In this document: piece by piece, positions 1 to 11,130 of the stretch | Position numbering within the stretch: position 1 is the first letter of the stretch | Layout: each line of letters starts with the position of its first letter | NCBI GenBank assembly: GCA_023630585.1 | Contig: CM042566.1 | Span: 8,337,254-8,401,253 of the forward strand | DNA: 64,000 nucleotides | Source of the DNA: Cranoglanis bouderius | Taxonomy: Eukaryota; Chordata; Actinopteri; Siluriformes; Cranoglanididae | Reading direction: 5' to 3' | Notes under the pieces: generated by a model | Databases searched by the model: none | Seen by the model: the letters and a program-made list of their open reading frames with translations, nothing else | What the model was told of the DNA's origin: nothing | Position numbers and translations under genes: made by a program

Positions 1-993
1 CCAAAAAATACAGACGAGTCATCACCCTCAGGCGAGACCCACACACCCTATCGTTGCTTTAATGGAATCATTTTGAAAGGGGTGTGAAGCATTAATTAGG
101 AGCTTGAAGAGATGGAGAATGGATTATGGGATGGTTAAACTTTGAAGGCATCCCTGAACTTGCTATAACTTGAACCCTTTTAGACATCTGTTCATGCTTT
201 TGGTTTAAGCATAATAAATTAATCATACAGAATCATACAATTAACAAAATCAGCAGGATTTAGGAGGCCCCTCTTCCATCACAGGAGCAGTTATAAGGGG
301 GAAAAAAAGAAAGAGAAATTGGAATTTCAAGTGTCCTTTTCATATCATGAATGATAGTCAGAGCACCTTGCTTTCATCTTAATCCCAGGTATAGATTTTA
401 GAGCCAAATTGGCTGAATCATGACATTATGAAATTAGTAGCCTTTCCAAACAACCATTAATCCAAATTCAGGATTAAAAGGAAGCGGAAACTATTTCTAA
501 TCACTGTGATTTACACAAGTGCTTTGCTTCATCTGTGTGCCAGACTTCAGTTCCTGTGGGCTTTGTGTGTTTTACCTCGCTAACCAGCCTTTCTTTAATC
601 GGAAATGATTTCTGTGTAACTCTGTCACACTGGAGCCTGAGGTAGTAGCATCTGCGATGGCGCTTCCTCATAGGTAATTAAACATAACAAACATAAAAGC
701 TGTTATAATGAGTCCTGTTCATCCTCAGGACAGACAACTGCCAAAAGAGATGCACCATCTACGGTGGAAAATGCACCATAGAAATTGATCACACCCAAAA
801 TGTATGGGCAACACTTTTCTTAAGGGTAGTGTACATGGGGCTACATGATATGTACATAAACCTTTCATGACATCTCGCATAAATTTACATAAACTTTTAT
901 AAAAGGCTTTCTCCAACAGGGATAAGCTGTCCTAAAGAGTATTACGTTCGGACATAACACCTGATTTAAATGACGTGTGGCTGATTTATTACT
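1..993. other. Unannotated AT-rich sequence
   Basis: No open frame, repeat family or RNA gene was recognised. The part from about 530 to 720 is less AT-biased and non-repetitive, and ends near a TAATTA-type word (GGTAATTAAAC), so it may be a weak regulatory candidate. Confidence 0.5.
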
Positions 994-1376
994 AGGGATG
1001 CATCAATACCATTTTTTTTCAGACCGAGGATGAGTATGAGTACATGTTTATTGGTATTCGTTGATACCAGTATCGATACTGGTACAGAAATGAGCAACCT
1101 ACTTAGTATTAATCAGTAATAAAGAGATTGAGGGCAGCCAATGTGAGTACACACACATTATCATCGTCACAATGTCACAAAAAATGAGCGAAAAGTGCCA
1201 TGAATTATGTCAATTCCATGAAGTGCCATGATGCTGTCATTTCCAACATATAGGCTTACATCACATACAGTAGTATCATGTGGTATCAGATGTTAGAATC
1301 TTTTTAAGGGTGCAAGTAAATGAGCATGATATCAGACAGATAGACCATACCAGTATCTGGATTGATCCGTCTCTAG
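994..1376. mobile_element. hAT-like nonautonomous element (MITE)
   Basis: The left end reads TAGGGATGCATCAATACC and the right end, reverse-complemented, reads TAGAGACGGATCAATCCA, an imperfect terminal inverted repeat of about 18 bp. The interior repeats words of the GGTATC/GATACC type (around 1055-1085, 1275-1290 and 1350-1365), as seen in fish hAT MITEs that start TAGGGATGCA. There is no coding capacity. A clear 8-bp target duplication is not visible, so the copy is old or the ends are slightly off. Confidence 0.5.
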
Positions 1377-1516
1377 TAGGTATTATGACTGGTGTAGGAG
1401 GATTAATGTAAATTAATATTTAAGAGGCTGTGAAAGAGATGATACCAGAACTGAACTGAATTGAAATGACACTGAACTGATGTATCATTCCAGTCATAAT
1501 GTAATTGGTACATTGG

Positions 1517-1690
1517 GGGAGTTGGAGCTGCAGTGGTTAATGGTCTGTTTTGGTGTGCAGAAGGTTGTGAATTCAAATCCCTGGACTGCCAGTGAGGTAC
1601 TCGAGTACTCAGTTCTGTCCTTGTATTTGAATCTATATTTGTAAGTCACTTTGGATTCAGGTTTTACCAAATGATTCAGTGCAAAACTAA
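1517..1690 (+). mobile_element. Diverged tRNA-derived SINE
   Basis: A box-B-like segment GGTTGTGAATTCAAATCC lies near 1563-1580, downstream of a degenerate box A (GCTGCAGTGGTTAATGG). The 3' part, AAGTCACTTTGGATTCAGG followed by TTTTACCAAATG, is a decayed version of the common otophysan SINE tail (GTCGCTCTGGATAAGAGCG type). The better preserved copy at 20176-20492 shares the head. Short open frames here are incidental. Confidence 0.5.
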
Positions 1691-2349
1691 AACAGTACAA
1701 TTTAGGATAAGTGGCATCCAAATTTGCAAGTATGATTGAAAAAGAAAGAAATGACAATAACTGCCTCCAATTTAAAAATGTTCTTTTCAATTACAGATAT
1801 GGGCTGGTGAGTTACATTTGCTTTCTGAATTGCTGCCTTCTATTGGTTTTATTATTGTCTTTGTCACTCATGCATTTGGAATACAGAGAACTGAGGTGAG
1901 GTAATATGACAGCGTAATGTGCCTCCTTTGACAAATGTAAGCCTTTAAAATCATAGCTGTGTATTAATTAATCCTATAAGATGACATCATGTCAATATAC
2001 AGAATTTCATTAGTATTTTGTTAGAGTTTTTTTGCATATCATCTGAAAAATGTTTAGGTTCTCAGTAAATTAGAATTTGTGACTACGCCAGACAGCAAAA
2101 AATGTGTAATTTTCTTACAGACAGGTACTACGCAAGTGAAGGAATGTGTATTGTGTTAAATAAAAGTGGAAGTAGTTACGTACAAGTAGCAGTCAGCAGT
2201 TTACTTGAGTAAAAGGTCAAATGTGTCCACATTTAAATATCCTGAAATATTTCGTCTTAAAACATAAATGGCATTTGCAAAACAAAAACATTTGCATGAC
2301 TTAGTTCATATGAAAAGATACAAAGGTTAGGTGCAGCCTTAATGTTCAT
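1691..2349. other. Unannotated sequence
   Basis: AT-rich, with nothing recognised on either strand. Confidence 0.5.
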
Positions 2350-2690
2350 ATATTTTCCATCCATCCATCCATCCATTTTCTGTATTGCTTATCCTACACA
2401 GGGTCACAGCCTGGAGCCGATCCCACAAGGGCACAAGGCAGGGGACACCCTGGACAGGGTGCCAACCCATCACAGGGCACACTCACACACCCATTCACAC
2501 ACTCCGGACAATTTAGAAACGCCAATCAGCCTATAACGCATGTCTTTGGACTGGGGGAGGAAACCTGAGTACCCGGAGGAAACCCCTGAAGCATGGGGAG
2601 AACATGCAAACTCCATGCACACAGGGTGGATGCGGGATTCAAACCCCCAACCCCAGAGGTGTGAGGCAAATGCGTTAACCATTAAGTTTG
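2350..2690 (-). mobile_element. tRNA-headed SINE with GATG-repeat tail
   Basis: Read on the minus strand, the copy starts with a tRNA-like head containing a box-B word GGTTTGAATCC (about 2635-2650). It runs through the body that contains GTCTTTGGACTGGGGGAGGA on the plus strand, and ends in a (GATG)n tail, seen as CCATCCATCCATCC on the plus strand near 2358-2375. Related copies sit at 32418-32719, 48026-48240, 53978-54096 and 62849-62922. The body and simple-repeat tail resemble L2-type LINE 3' ends, which suggests L2-dependent mobilisation; that is inference. Confidence 0.7.
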
Positions 2691-2699
2691 ATTATTTGT

Positions 2700-3104
2700 A
2701 TTCATTTTTCATCAGATCAGTTCATTCTTCATTAAAGTAAACTTAATGTTTACTAATAGGCATTTATTGTTCATATATGATTGGCTGTTGTAAAATCAGT
2801 ATGGATTTGACTGGATTATTTGAAGAAAAAAGAAAAGGTAAAAAAAGTACAGAGAAACATGAATGGTTGAATTGGTAATGGGTAAAAATATACTATATAT
2901 AAACAAATATTTGAGTCAAGCTATTTAAGGTTTGTACTTTAGAAGGTCTAAAAGAAAAAGTAGGGAGAATAAAGCATGGATTTTATAAGGTTATGTGATT
3001 GAATAGATTACCTAGGTCTTTACATTTATACTCAAGTAAAGCATAAATCCCCTACAATGATACTTTAAGTACAATTACTTAATTACTTTCCATCTGCCCA
3101 TAAA

Positions 3105-3105
<1 letters not shown>
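2700..3105. other. Unannotated AT-rich sequence
   Basis: No feature recognised on either strand. Confidence 0.5.

Positions 3106-3146
<41 letters not shown>
3106..3146 (+). repeat. (CT)n microsatellite
   Basis: A nearly uninterrupted CT array with one CC imperfection near 3113. Confidence 0.95.
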
Positions 3147-3148
<2 letters not shown>

Positions 3149-3221
3149 CTCTGCTGTTGCCCTTTGATGTTATCATTGACCACGTTCACCAATGCCTACA
3201 CATAACACTCTATAATTAAAA

Positions 3222-3800
3222 GTATTAAACACTTGGGGGCATGCTATTATAGGAAAATAATCAATGCCGTGGAGGTGTTTGGCAGCCCAATGCATAGCGG
3301 AGCTACTGTGACCACCCCAAAGTCAATTATTTTCCTCTGACAGCATGCCCCTAAGTGTTTTATTCCTCTTTTTAACCACAGCTAGTTGCCAGTGCTAACA
3401 ATTATTATGTATTAAAGAATGATTACAGACAAACATCATACCAGCAGTTTGTTTACACTTAGTTACATTTAATGTTCTGGAATGTCCACAAAACAAGTTT
3501 CTGTTTCTTCTAACGTTATTTCAACTATAAATTGCACCTCTTTTTTTCTCTTGAACTTAATAAGATAAAAACACAGCGTGACACATTACAGAGAAACCAC
3601 AAAACCTTTCCCACAGTGGAAAACTTTAAGTAACAGCTTGACCTCTGTTACAAAGCACTGACCCCGGAGACTCCTTCCAAAAAAAAAAGCAAAATAAACG
3701 TCTCCTCATATAAAATGTCACTATATACTTTAGAAATGTTATTGTATTAGGAATGAACTACTGTCAGAGCTGCTGTTATTGAAAATGAAACAACTGTGAA
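3222..3800 (+). mobile_element. Foldback repeat, copy P1
   Basis: At 3222-3368 two arms face each other: a left arm with ACACTTGGGGGCATGCTATT and a right arm with ACAGCATGCCCCTAAGTGTT, forming a long imperfect palindrome. About 430 bp of flank follows (to about 3800), which is alignable with the flank of copy P2, for example GAGACTCCTTCCAAAAA in both. There is no open frame. Six copies occur in the window; the superfamily is not recognised. Confidence 0.65.
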
Positions 3801-5579
3801 AATGAAACAACTCAGTGCTGTGGTATAATGTTTTAAAGTATTATTAATGCATATTAAGCTCCATTTTGTAATTCATAATTCGAGTACTCAAACTTACTCC
3901 AAGTTGTGCCTCTTTCTTTCCATCGCAAAAAAGTCATATTATTTAATATATCCTATTATAACATTACAGTAAACCAAATAGAAGATTATTAAACCTATTT
4001 TTAGAATTTCTAGACTATTTCTAACTTTAAATGAGTTGTAATTAAACTAACTTGTAATTAAAATGACTAGAAACAGATTTTATAATCTTATATTTGGTGT
4101 ATTGTAATCGTATAATAGGAAATACTAGATCAATCTGAAAGACATTTTCACTTGTTAAGATATCATTTTTTTGTGGAAAGAATGGTTTCTAAGTGATTTG
4201 TCACTGTTGTTTCTTATAACGACATGATTCACTGTGATAAAAAGGTAAAATTTTGTTCCACAAGGTACAAAAAATTGTAAATGGTACGTTAAATAGACCT
4301 TAACATTCAAAACCAAGGAATTATAAGGTTTCTAATAACCTTAAGGTTTTAACTAACAATTCTGTGTGTTCTTTGTAAGTCATGTAAATAACATACTCAT
4401 AATATTAACTCATCTTTGTCAGAAATGTCAGACAGAACCATTTAGCTCCAGAGTGTTGAATTATATGCTTTCTAATTAAAGGTACAAAATTCATACCCTT
4501 GAAGATACCACTGAAGTGACAAGCGTTTAGGACTGGTTTTCTTTTCTTTTTTCCCTGACTTTTAATCTGTTTTGGAAAAACTATTAAAAAAAAGAAATAG
4601 AGGGCACTCATAACTTTGGAAAAGTTTCTCTGTGCAAGCATTTCCTGTTTTTCCTATTACAGCAAGGATTGATTGAACAGAGATCAGCACCTGGGACACG
4701 CAGGTATTATGGTTTGTCTGCTTAGCTCTGCTTTCTCTGTACAGCTATAGGATTTTACATTTGAAAGCTATGAAGCATGAAATTGGTTGTATATATATGG
4801 GCTTAATTGTATTGATATGTGCATTGATTAGGCTAGCTCGATGCAGTGTTGCTTTTAGATGATTACAACCATAACCATAAGTGAAAATGTGCATTTATCA
4901 GTCACTTACTCTTCCAGTTTCTCTTTTCGCATAGTTATTGAAGACATGGGAATTTGTAGCTGCACTTTTGACATGGAGTTACTGTGGAAATATTGATTAT
5001 ACTGTATATGTGACCAGTTACATACATCATAATGCAGTAGTTTAGAGATCTCAGCAGTTTTCCTCAGGGCTTGAAGAGACACTGCAGACTGCTTTAGTAC
5101 TAGATTGCTGTTCATCTGTTTTACTATTAGTCTGACAAGCACAAGCACATACACACACACATACACTCATGCAGAGGTCAAGGCTCCTATTAGCAAGAAG
5201 GGAAAGTAATTAAAGAATAACTTCATGATTTGATAGCTCTCCATATCCTGTTCCTCATTAGAGATGAGATATTAGATGCATTAAAGCAACCAAAAACAAG
5301 TTTATTAAAGAAAGTTATCACACATTTCTTATTAAATGAAAGATAATTTATTCTGCTCATTGAAAAACATTACTAATCACAGATATCAGATGTTTTGCAG
5401 AAAATTATGGGTTTTGGTTTTGCCATTTGCATGTTAATTAATACATCAAGAGAATCACCATGATCAGCAGATGAATAATTAAATATTTGGCATGCGCCAA
5501 CCACATTCACCGTTGCATCCGTACATGTGGTTAGTTTTTGTGATTTTTTTTTTTTTATATATAAATTTTGTGGCAGCAC
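3801..5579. other. Unannotated AT-rich sequence
   Basis: Mostly unique AT-rich DNA. A short repeat around 4480-4525 (AATTAAAGGTACAAAATTC, then CCCTTGAAGATACCAC) is homologous to 31065-31150 and belongs to a small dispersed family built on AAAGGTAC words. Nothing else was recognised. Confidence 0.5.
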
Positions 5580-5930
5580 TGATATGAAATCCTGCTGTGC
5601 TTTAAAGCCTCATCGAGTCTCTAACGCTATTAGCAGTGTTCCGCTTGACTCCGGAATTGACGAGCACCTTCAGCATTACACAGCTTGCTAACCAGGTTCC
5701 TCATGAAGCTGATTGATTATGTATTTTTTTTCTGGGCTATGGATAAAACAACGTCCACTTGTTTGAGCTTCCTAAATGTAATTGGGTTCTTCATGAAAGG
5801 CCAGGAGCACAAAAGCAAAAGAGGAGATTAACAAATTCTCTGTCAGTTATGCAGGCTGAACTCCTAGTGCGTGATTAGCAGGACTGTAATCCCTCTCCAT
5901 TTAGAGGGAAATGTTCTCTAGACCGATCAG
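5580..5930. promoter_or_regulatory. Candidate conserved noncoding block
   Basis: Complex, non-repetitive sequence with balanced composition between AT-rich flanks. It carries GATTGATTATG (PBX/HOX-like), CTGTCAGTTATG and two bicoid-type words (GTGATTAG and TGTAATCCC). It has no open frame or splice structure. The call rests on composition and motif words only. Confidence 0.3.
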
Positions 5931-6204
5931 GACCAGTGGAGTGAATCCGGTCCGGGAATAACAACAACAATGGAGACTCTGCAGGAAAAAAAAAAGCTTG
6001 AGGGAACATTCAGAGAGATTAATGAGGGACATAGAGACAGAGAAAGAGCAAGACAGACAGAAAGGGAGAAAGAAAAGAAAGCAGATGACAAATAGGACTA
6101 GGAAAAGAAAGGAAGAAAAGAAACACATGGATGGAAGAAATGAATTAGATATGAGAAAAATTGAGAATAAAGAATAGGCTACACAGGTGAAAGTTTGGAA
6201 AGTG

Positions 6205-6910
6205 CTCTGGTATAGGAGGAATAAAACACTTCGGGGCATGCCGTTATAGGAAATAATCAAAGTTAGAGTGGTGTGATGTAGTTTGATGCAGTGCCACTTG
6301 AAAATGGATTGTTTTCCTATAACAACATGCCCCCAAAATGTTTAATTCCTCTTTTGCACTTTGCAAACTAGCATTTTTTTATATTTTAAAGAACATTTTA
6401 TTAAAGAACATTAATGTTTATATCTGTTTATAGTTACATTTAATGTCCACTAAACAAGTCTGTTCCCGTTATCACACCCAAACTGCAAAAGCACAAAAAC
6501 CTCTGTCCTGTAAACCTTCCTGGGTTGGAAAAGTCATGTGAGCTGCACTTGTGAAATTTATGTTTTTTAATGTACAATTTTGGGACATAATTTTGAAATT
6601 CACCATAGATGTTTTTCATGTGATCACATATTCACATAATTCCATGCGAATGTACTGTATGTAATTTTTCATTAAGGGTTACAAAGTGGAGACTCCTTCC
6701 AAAAATATTAAATGAACATCTCCTCACAGAAAATGTTTTGTTGTTGTTGTTGTTGTTGTTGTTTCACTTTTTTAAAATTATGTTATGTGGAGCGTCTGCC
6801 ATACAAGTCCTTGAGAAAGTTGTTACAATAGAAACAATAATGTATTAGAGCAAGTGCATTAATATAAACCTGTGTATTAATAAAGGCGGGAACTACTGTC
6901 GGAAAACTAA
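6205..6910 (+). mobile_element. Foldback repeat, copy P2
   Basis: The left arm (AAACACTTCGGGGCATGCC, 6225-6243) and right arm (ACAACATGCCCCCAAAATGT, near 6322-6341) form an imperfect palindrome from 6211 to 6354. The flank to about 6910 is homologous to that of P1 (shared GGAGACTCCTTCCAAAAA and GGCGGGAACTACTGTC-like ends). A (TTG)8 microsatellite lies within it at 6738-6761. Noncoding. Confidence 0.65.
6738..6761 (+). repeat. (TTG)8 microsatellite
   Basis: Eight TTG units, inside foldback repeat P2. Confidence 0.9.
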
Positions 6911-8275
6911 TCAATCAAAAGACGTAAAAGATGAGGAATGTTAGAGTGCTGAATAAGACAGCAGGTCATGCAGGTACAAAGAGAGAAGATGAAAGCAGAA
7001 ATGATCTGCAAAAGTGCCTCTGCCTGCAAGTTCATTATTATTTAATGATGTGACGACAGGGTAAACAACTATTGAGTTTATTTCGCTATGTATTATTATA
7101 GTTCTTAGCCTAATTGACTGGTCACATCAATCTAATGGGTTTAAAATGAGTCAGTCACAATGATCACAATGATCTGTTTCTTAAAGGAGTTTTTAGTATA
7201 TTTCTTTTTTTATATAGTTTATTATTTGAAATAATGTTAATTGGATGCTAGAAAATGTTTTCAGTCTTAATACATTGTAAATGGTTTGGGTTCTTTGCGT
7301 GGAAATTTCAGAAATAACAGTAATAACAGAGTTACATCAGAAATGTAGTGCCTATCTGAACTAGGCTGCAATCATAATGGGATCCGTGGAAAAACCTTTT
7401 TTAATTGAAAAGAGTCTTTTTTTCATTTTGAAAAAGGATCAGGGTTAAAATATGTTCCTGAGACAAATTTAAATAATGACGTTAATGCCCATGTATTAAT
7501 TTATTCAGAAATTGGTTCCACAAACAAGTACTTTTCACTTAGAAGACAGGAGAAGAAATGAGGAGCTCTGCCTATTTGGGAACTTAAGAAAAGCCTCCTG
7601 GGTGAAGCTCCCTCATGAAGCTGGTTGACACGATGAAGAGTGTGCAAAGCTGTTAAGATTTTAAGGTATAAAATTATTTTAATTAGTGCACTTTTGATTT
7701 GAAGACTTTTCTTGTTCACTGCTTAATTCCACGTGTTTCATAATGTATTTGATATTGTCTTTGTTATTATTCTAAAAAAAAAGTAGTAAAAACAAACAAA
7801 CAAACAAACAAAAAAACATGTCTAGATGTGGCCAAACTTTTAACTGGTAGAGTGCAATTTGCAAACATAAAAACTCCAAAAGTAAATATTTGACAGTTAA
7901 GAGGCTCCCGAGTAGAGAATTTAAATCCCATCCATTTCACAGGCATCCTTTGCTGGGAGTCAAGAGAGCAAAATTGACCCTGCTTTTTAGTTAATCTCTC
8001 TCTCTCTCGCTAGATTGACACTTGACAATCATGTATGCAGAAGAGGATAGTTAGCACTTTTGACCTCAGTGTGATGCAGTAGTTTGTAAATATGAGGCGG
8101 TTGGCTTCATGTGTCTCAGAGGAAGCATGTTTTCCACCAGTTGGTAGCTTTTGTATAATAGAGGAGAGTTAACTAGTGGGTGGGATTTGGCCAAATAAGG
8201 TGACCAAATAGGAAAGAAAATTGTCGAAAAAATCCAAAAATATAAAAACATTGCCAGCAACTCCAACACAGTGCC
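6911..8275. other. Unannotated AT-rich sequence
   Basis: Nothing recognised except a short (AAAC)n array at 7791-7813 and a short CT run near 7997-8008. Confidence 0.5.
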
Positions 8276-8545
8276 AGAGCAAGTATCATTTGCTGACCCA
8301 CAGCTCCAGAATCTCCAGTTTAATCCTGAGCTTGGGTAAGTGTCTGTGCGGTCTTTCTGTGCATGTTCTCTCTGTGCCCAAATGGGTTTCTTCCAGGTTT
8401 TACAACTGTTTCCCACCTGCTGGCCGGCAGATCGGCTACTCTAAATTGCCCTTAGGTGTGAATGAGTGTGTGATATATGTGTGGATGGTTCACTGCAAAG
8501 GACTGGTGCCCTATCCGGGGTGTATTCCTGCCTCACGCCAGTGTG
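8276..8545 (+). mobile_element. Diverged SINE or L2-type 3'-end repeat
   Basis: The copy follows the layout of the common otophysan repeat: a head around CACAGCTCCAGAATCTCCAG, a GTGCATGTTCTCTCTGTGCC segment, CTCTAAATTGCCCTTAGGTG (8440-8459), then GGACTGGTGCCCTATCCGGG (8501-8520) and TGTATTCCTGCCTCACGCC. It is related in plan to the SINEs at 2350 and 32418 but from a different subfamily, and it lacks the simple-repeat tail. The 100+ codon open frame through it is incidental. Confidence 0.55.
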
Positions 8546-8849
8546 AACTTCTTCAGTGAGTTTATTACAATGGGGAACCATCTGGCCCTCCAGACCTTCC
8601 TAACAGAAGAGGTGCCACCACTGCTAACAAGAAAATCCTAGCAGATAGACTGACTGCCAACACAAGTGGTGTGACCATTATTTTGATTTTTAGCCTGTAG
8701 AATAGAATTAAGAAATATGGCCAAATTTGCTGTTGATGGAGTTGCTGTTTCACATTCTTAAGTAATGTTACAGCTTTCCTTAGTAGTGGTCACAGGTCAC
8801 TTACTAGTCACAGGTTTTAACTAAACTGGCTTAAAATGAGAATCAGCAA

Positions 8850-9255
8850 TCTGGGTGAATTCCAATAACAGCAGCTCTGAGAGCATTGCCAGAGAACATT
8901 GATTATCTGGTCATATGGCACCTGTCAAGGGGTGGGATATATTAGGCAACAACAGAACAGTCAATTCTTGAAGTTGATGTGTTGGAAGCAGGAAAAATGG
9001 GCAAGGGTAAGGGTCTGAGCGACTTTGACAAGGGCCAAATTTTGATGGCTAGACGAGTGCGTCAGAGCATCTCCAAAACGGCAGGTCTTGTGGGGTGTTC
9101 CCGGTACGCTCCTTCCATGGAGCAATGGAAGAAGGTGGCCTGGTCTGATGAATCGCATTTTCATTTACATCATATGGACGGCCGGGTGCATGTGTGCTGC
9201 TTAACTCGGGAAGAGATGGCAGATGGTCCACAAATTAAACAATGTTGATTGATGA
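8850..9255 (+). mobile_element. Internally deleted Tc1-like element (family J)
   Basis: The leader around 8940-8998 is followed by an ATG at 8997 (reading MGKGKGLSDFDKGQI) that opens a Tc1-like DNA-binding domain with the helix-turn-helix core ISKTAGLVGCSRYA. The frame then jumps directly to EQWKKVAWSDESHF, the region of the first catalytic Asp (SDES, near 9148). The second helix-turn-helix, linker and early catalytic core are therefore missing. Full-length relatives are about 340 residues; here about 80 remain, and neither the second Asp nor the Glu is present. The copy cannot make a functional transposase. Right-end inverted repeat is not visible. Confidence 0.75.
8997..9248 (+). pseudogene. 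Tc1-like transposase fragment, internally deleted
   Basis: About 83 codons from the methionine at 8997. Residues 1-32 match the N-terminal helix-turn-helix of Tc1-like transposases (ISKTAGLVGC). Residues 38-70 match the region around the first catalytic Asp (KVAWSDESHF) and the following basic strand (HMDGRVHV). The two parts are fused in frame, so roughly 100 residues of the family length are lost between them, and everything after residue 70 is unrelated. It remains open only because the deletion preserved the frame. An upstream in-frame ATG at 8979 also exists, but 8997 begins the recognisable domain. Confidence 0.7.
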
Positions 9256-9919
9256 TTGAGAAAGTTTTCTTAATAGAATTGAATACACTGAAGGGCTAGA
9301 TCCTAAGAAAGTGCACGGGTTGCAAGGTGGGTGTACAGGTACATAAGAAAGAAACTGTATTATTGATTGGTTTGTGTAGCCAAGCTTTTCCCCTTTATTA
9401 GATTATTTAAGTGTATGCAAATACTTTGATCAAATTATTATATATATATAAAAAATAAATAAATTGCATTTAGATTATTTTGTTGATATGATAGAACACT
9501 CCTTACTTTTAAAGCATGTTTTTGAATCCAAATAAATAGGTGTTAACAGGACAACACAAAGAGTGAATAGAGACAAAGAGTGGAAAAGAGCTTTTTTTTC
9601 TGTTGTAGAAATCGTTATGTGTTTTAAAATGTAGTCCCAAGTGCTTGGCTTTGAGTGTGCAATTATGGGTGAATCTACACCATGCCTGTGGTGGGCGTCT
9701 CCTTTTTTTTCACTCTCACAGCAGGAATCTCTTACTGCTATCTGCTTTTGAACGCATAGAGCAGCTTGCTATCGCACTCGCTGTGAGCCGACGACTCCTG
9801 CTGAGTTCTCGCAGTCTCCCATCATGCAGATGGCACATGCTAGAACACTGTAGAAGGAGTGCTATGAATGCAAAGCCTGATATCTTACCCACAAAAGATT
9901 TAAAAGGTTTATTAAAGGC
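9256..9919. other. Unannotated sequence
   Basis: AT-rich, with a short TATA array near 9442. Open frames at 9645-10067 do not resemble a known protein. Confidence 0.45.
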
Positions 9920-10105
9920 GGCAGTCAACAATCTTTACATTACTTACAGCATTATCCAGAGCGACTTAGCAAAGTGCTATATAGTCTCCATCCAGAACAT
10001 TCTCAGGCTAGTACGAATAGGTCAGGGTCTAAGAATACAAGATAAAACCCTGTTAGAGAGGAGCTAGTACAATGAACTGGTACAGCAATGAAAACTGTAC
10101 AAGTA
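9920..10105. repeat. Fragment of dispersed fish repeat
   Basis: The words TTACAGCATTATCCAGAGCG followed by ACTTA, and GAGCTAGTACAATGAACTGG, match a decayed, widely dispersed otophysan SINE/LINE 3' region. The fragment is followed directly by a TTA array, as is typical of such tails. Exact family not determined. Confidence 0.35.

Positions 10106-10154
<49 letters not shown>
10106..10154 (+). repeat. (TTA)n microsatellite
   Basis: About 16 TTA units, abutting the repeat fragment on its left. Confidence 0.95.
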
Positions 10155-10264
10155 ACAGTGAGGAGCAATAGGACACTTCTGTTTTTGTTATTTAATATAC
10201 TTCCAGTCCAAATGTACACACACAATGTCTTTTTTACTTTGTACTTGAAACTGAAATTGATAGG

Positions 10265-11130
10265 GGAAAAAGTGGTCAGACACCGCAAATTATCATCATT
10301 AGTACTTTGTTGTAAACTTGTTGCTGGCAGTTACAACTCTGAGACATCTTTGGTAAGAAGTATTTTTTTTTTCAGCAATTTTGTCAAATCGTCTTCAATT
10401 CCCCAAGGTTACAAGGGTCCTTCTCATAGACTTGCAATTTCAAAACCCTCCATAAATTGTCAGTCAGACGTTTGGGGCTAGGCCATGCAAGGCCTTCTTG
10501 TGTTATTTTGGCTATATGTTTGGGCTCATTGTCTTGAAACTTCAAAGGTTTGAAATGTCCACAAACTCCTCAGTTTCTTGGCCGATGAGATTAAATTTTC
10601 CTCTAATACTTCCTGGTACATCACTCGATTCATGTTTCGATAATGTATTGCCCCAGTACTGTTTGCAGAGAAACATGAAGAGTTGAATTATTGCCATCTG
10701 ACCAGAGTATATTGTTCCAAAGGAGCTCTGATTTGTCAAAGTGCGTTTAGACACGTGTCTCTGTGCTTCTTTTTTGCAGAGGAGTTTTGTGTAGGGTGTA
10801 GGAATGGAGATCTGGAGGTGGTGCAGTTCTTACTGTTCTTTGTGTAACTGTTGTCTCTGCTGCTTTCAGGTTGTCCTGTGACTCATTCTGAGTGACTGCT
10901 GGCTTCTCTCTTATCTTCATTATCATCAGTCTGAGAGCACATTATGAAATCTTGCATGGTGCACCTATCCAGGGAAGATTAGCTGTGGTTCCGTGAGCTC
11001 TCCACCTTCATATTATCGAACCAACTGTACTGACAGGGATGTTTAAGGTCTTTGCTATGGCACTGTAGCTTTTTCCATTGGAGTGTTGTTCAATAATGTT
11101 CTCTCTGGAATCAGCTGCCATCAATGGAGA
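10265..11130 (-). pseudogene. Degenerate Tc1-like transposase relic (family K)
   Basis: On the minus strand a start-like Met near 11130 opens MAADSRENIIEQHSNGKSYS, followed by AIAKTLNIPVSTVGSII, a good Tc1-type helix-turn-helix. After several stops come WNNILWSDGNNS (region of the first catalytic Asp, around 10690-10720), a QDNEPKHIAK-like second Asp block (about 10525-10550; part needs a frame change), and a C-terminal block LQVYEKDPCNLGEL-like around 10400-10440. The relic ends in KFTTKY-like residues near 10300, the usual Tc1 C-terminus. Multiple stops and frameshifts make it a pseudogene. Inverted repeats are too decayed to place. Confidence 0.7.
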
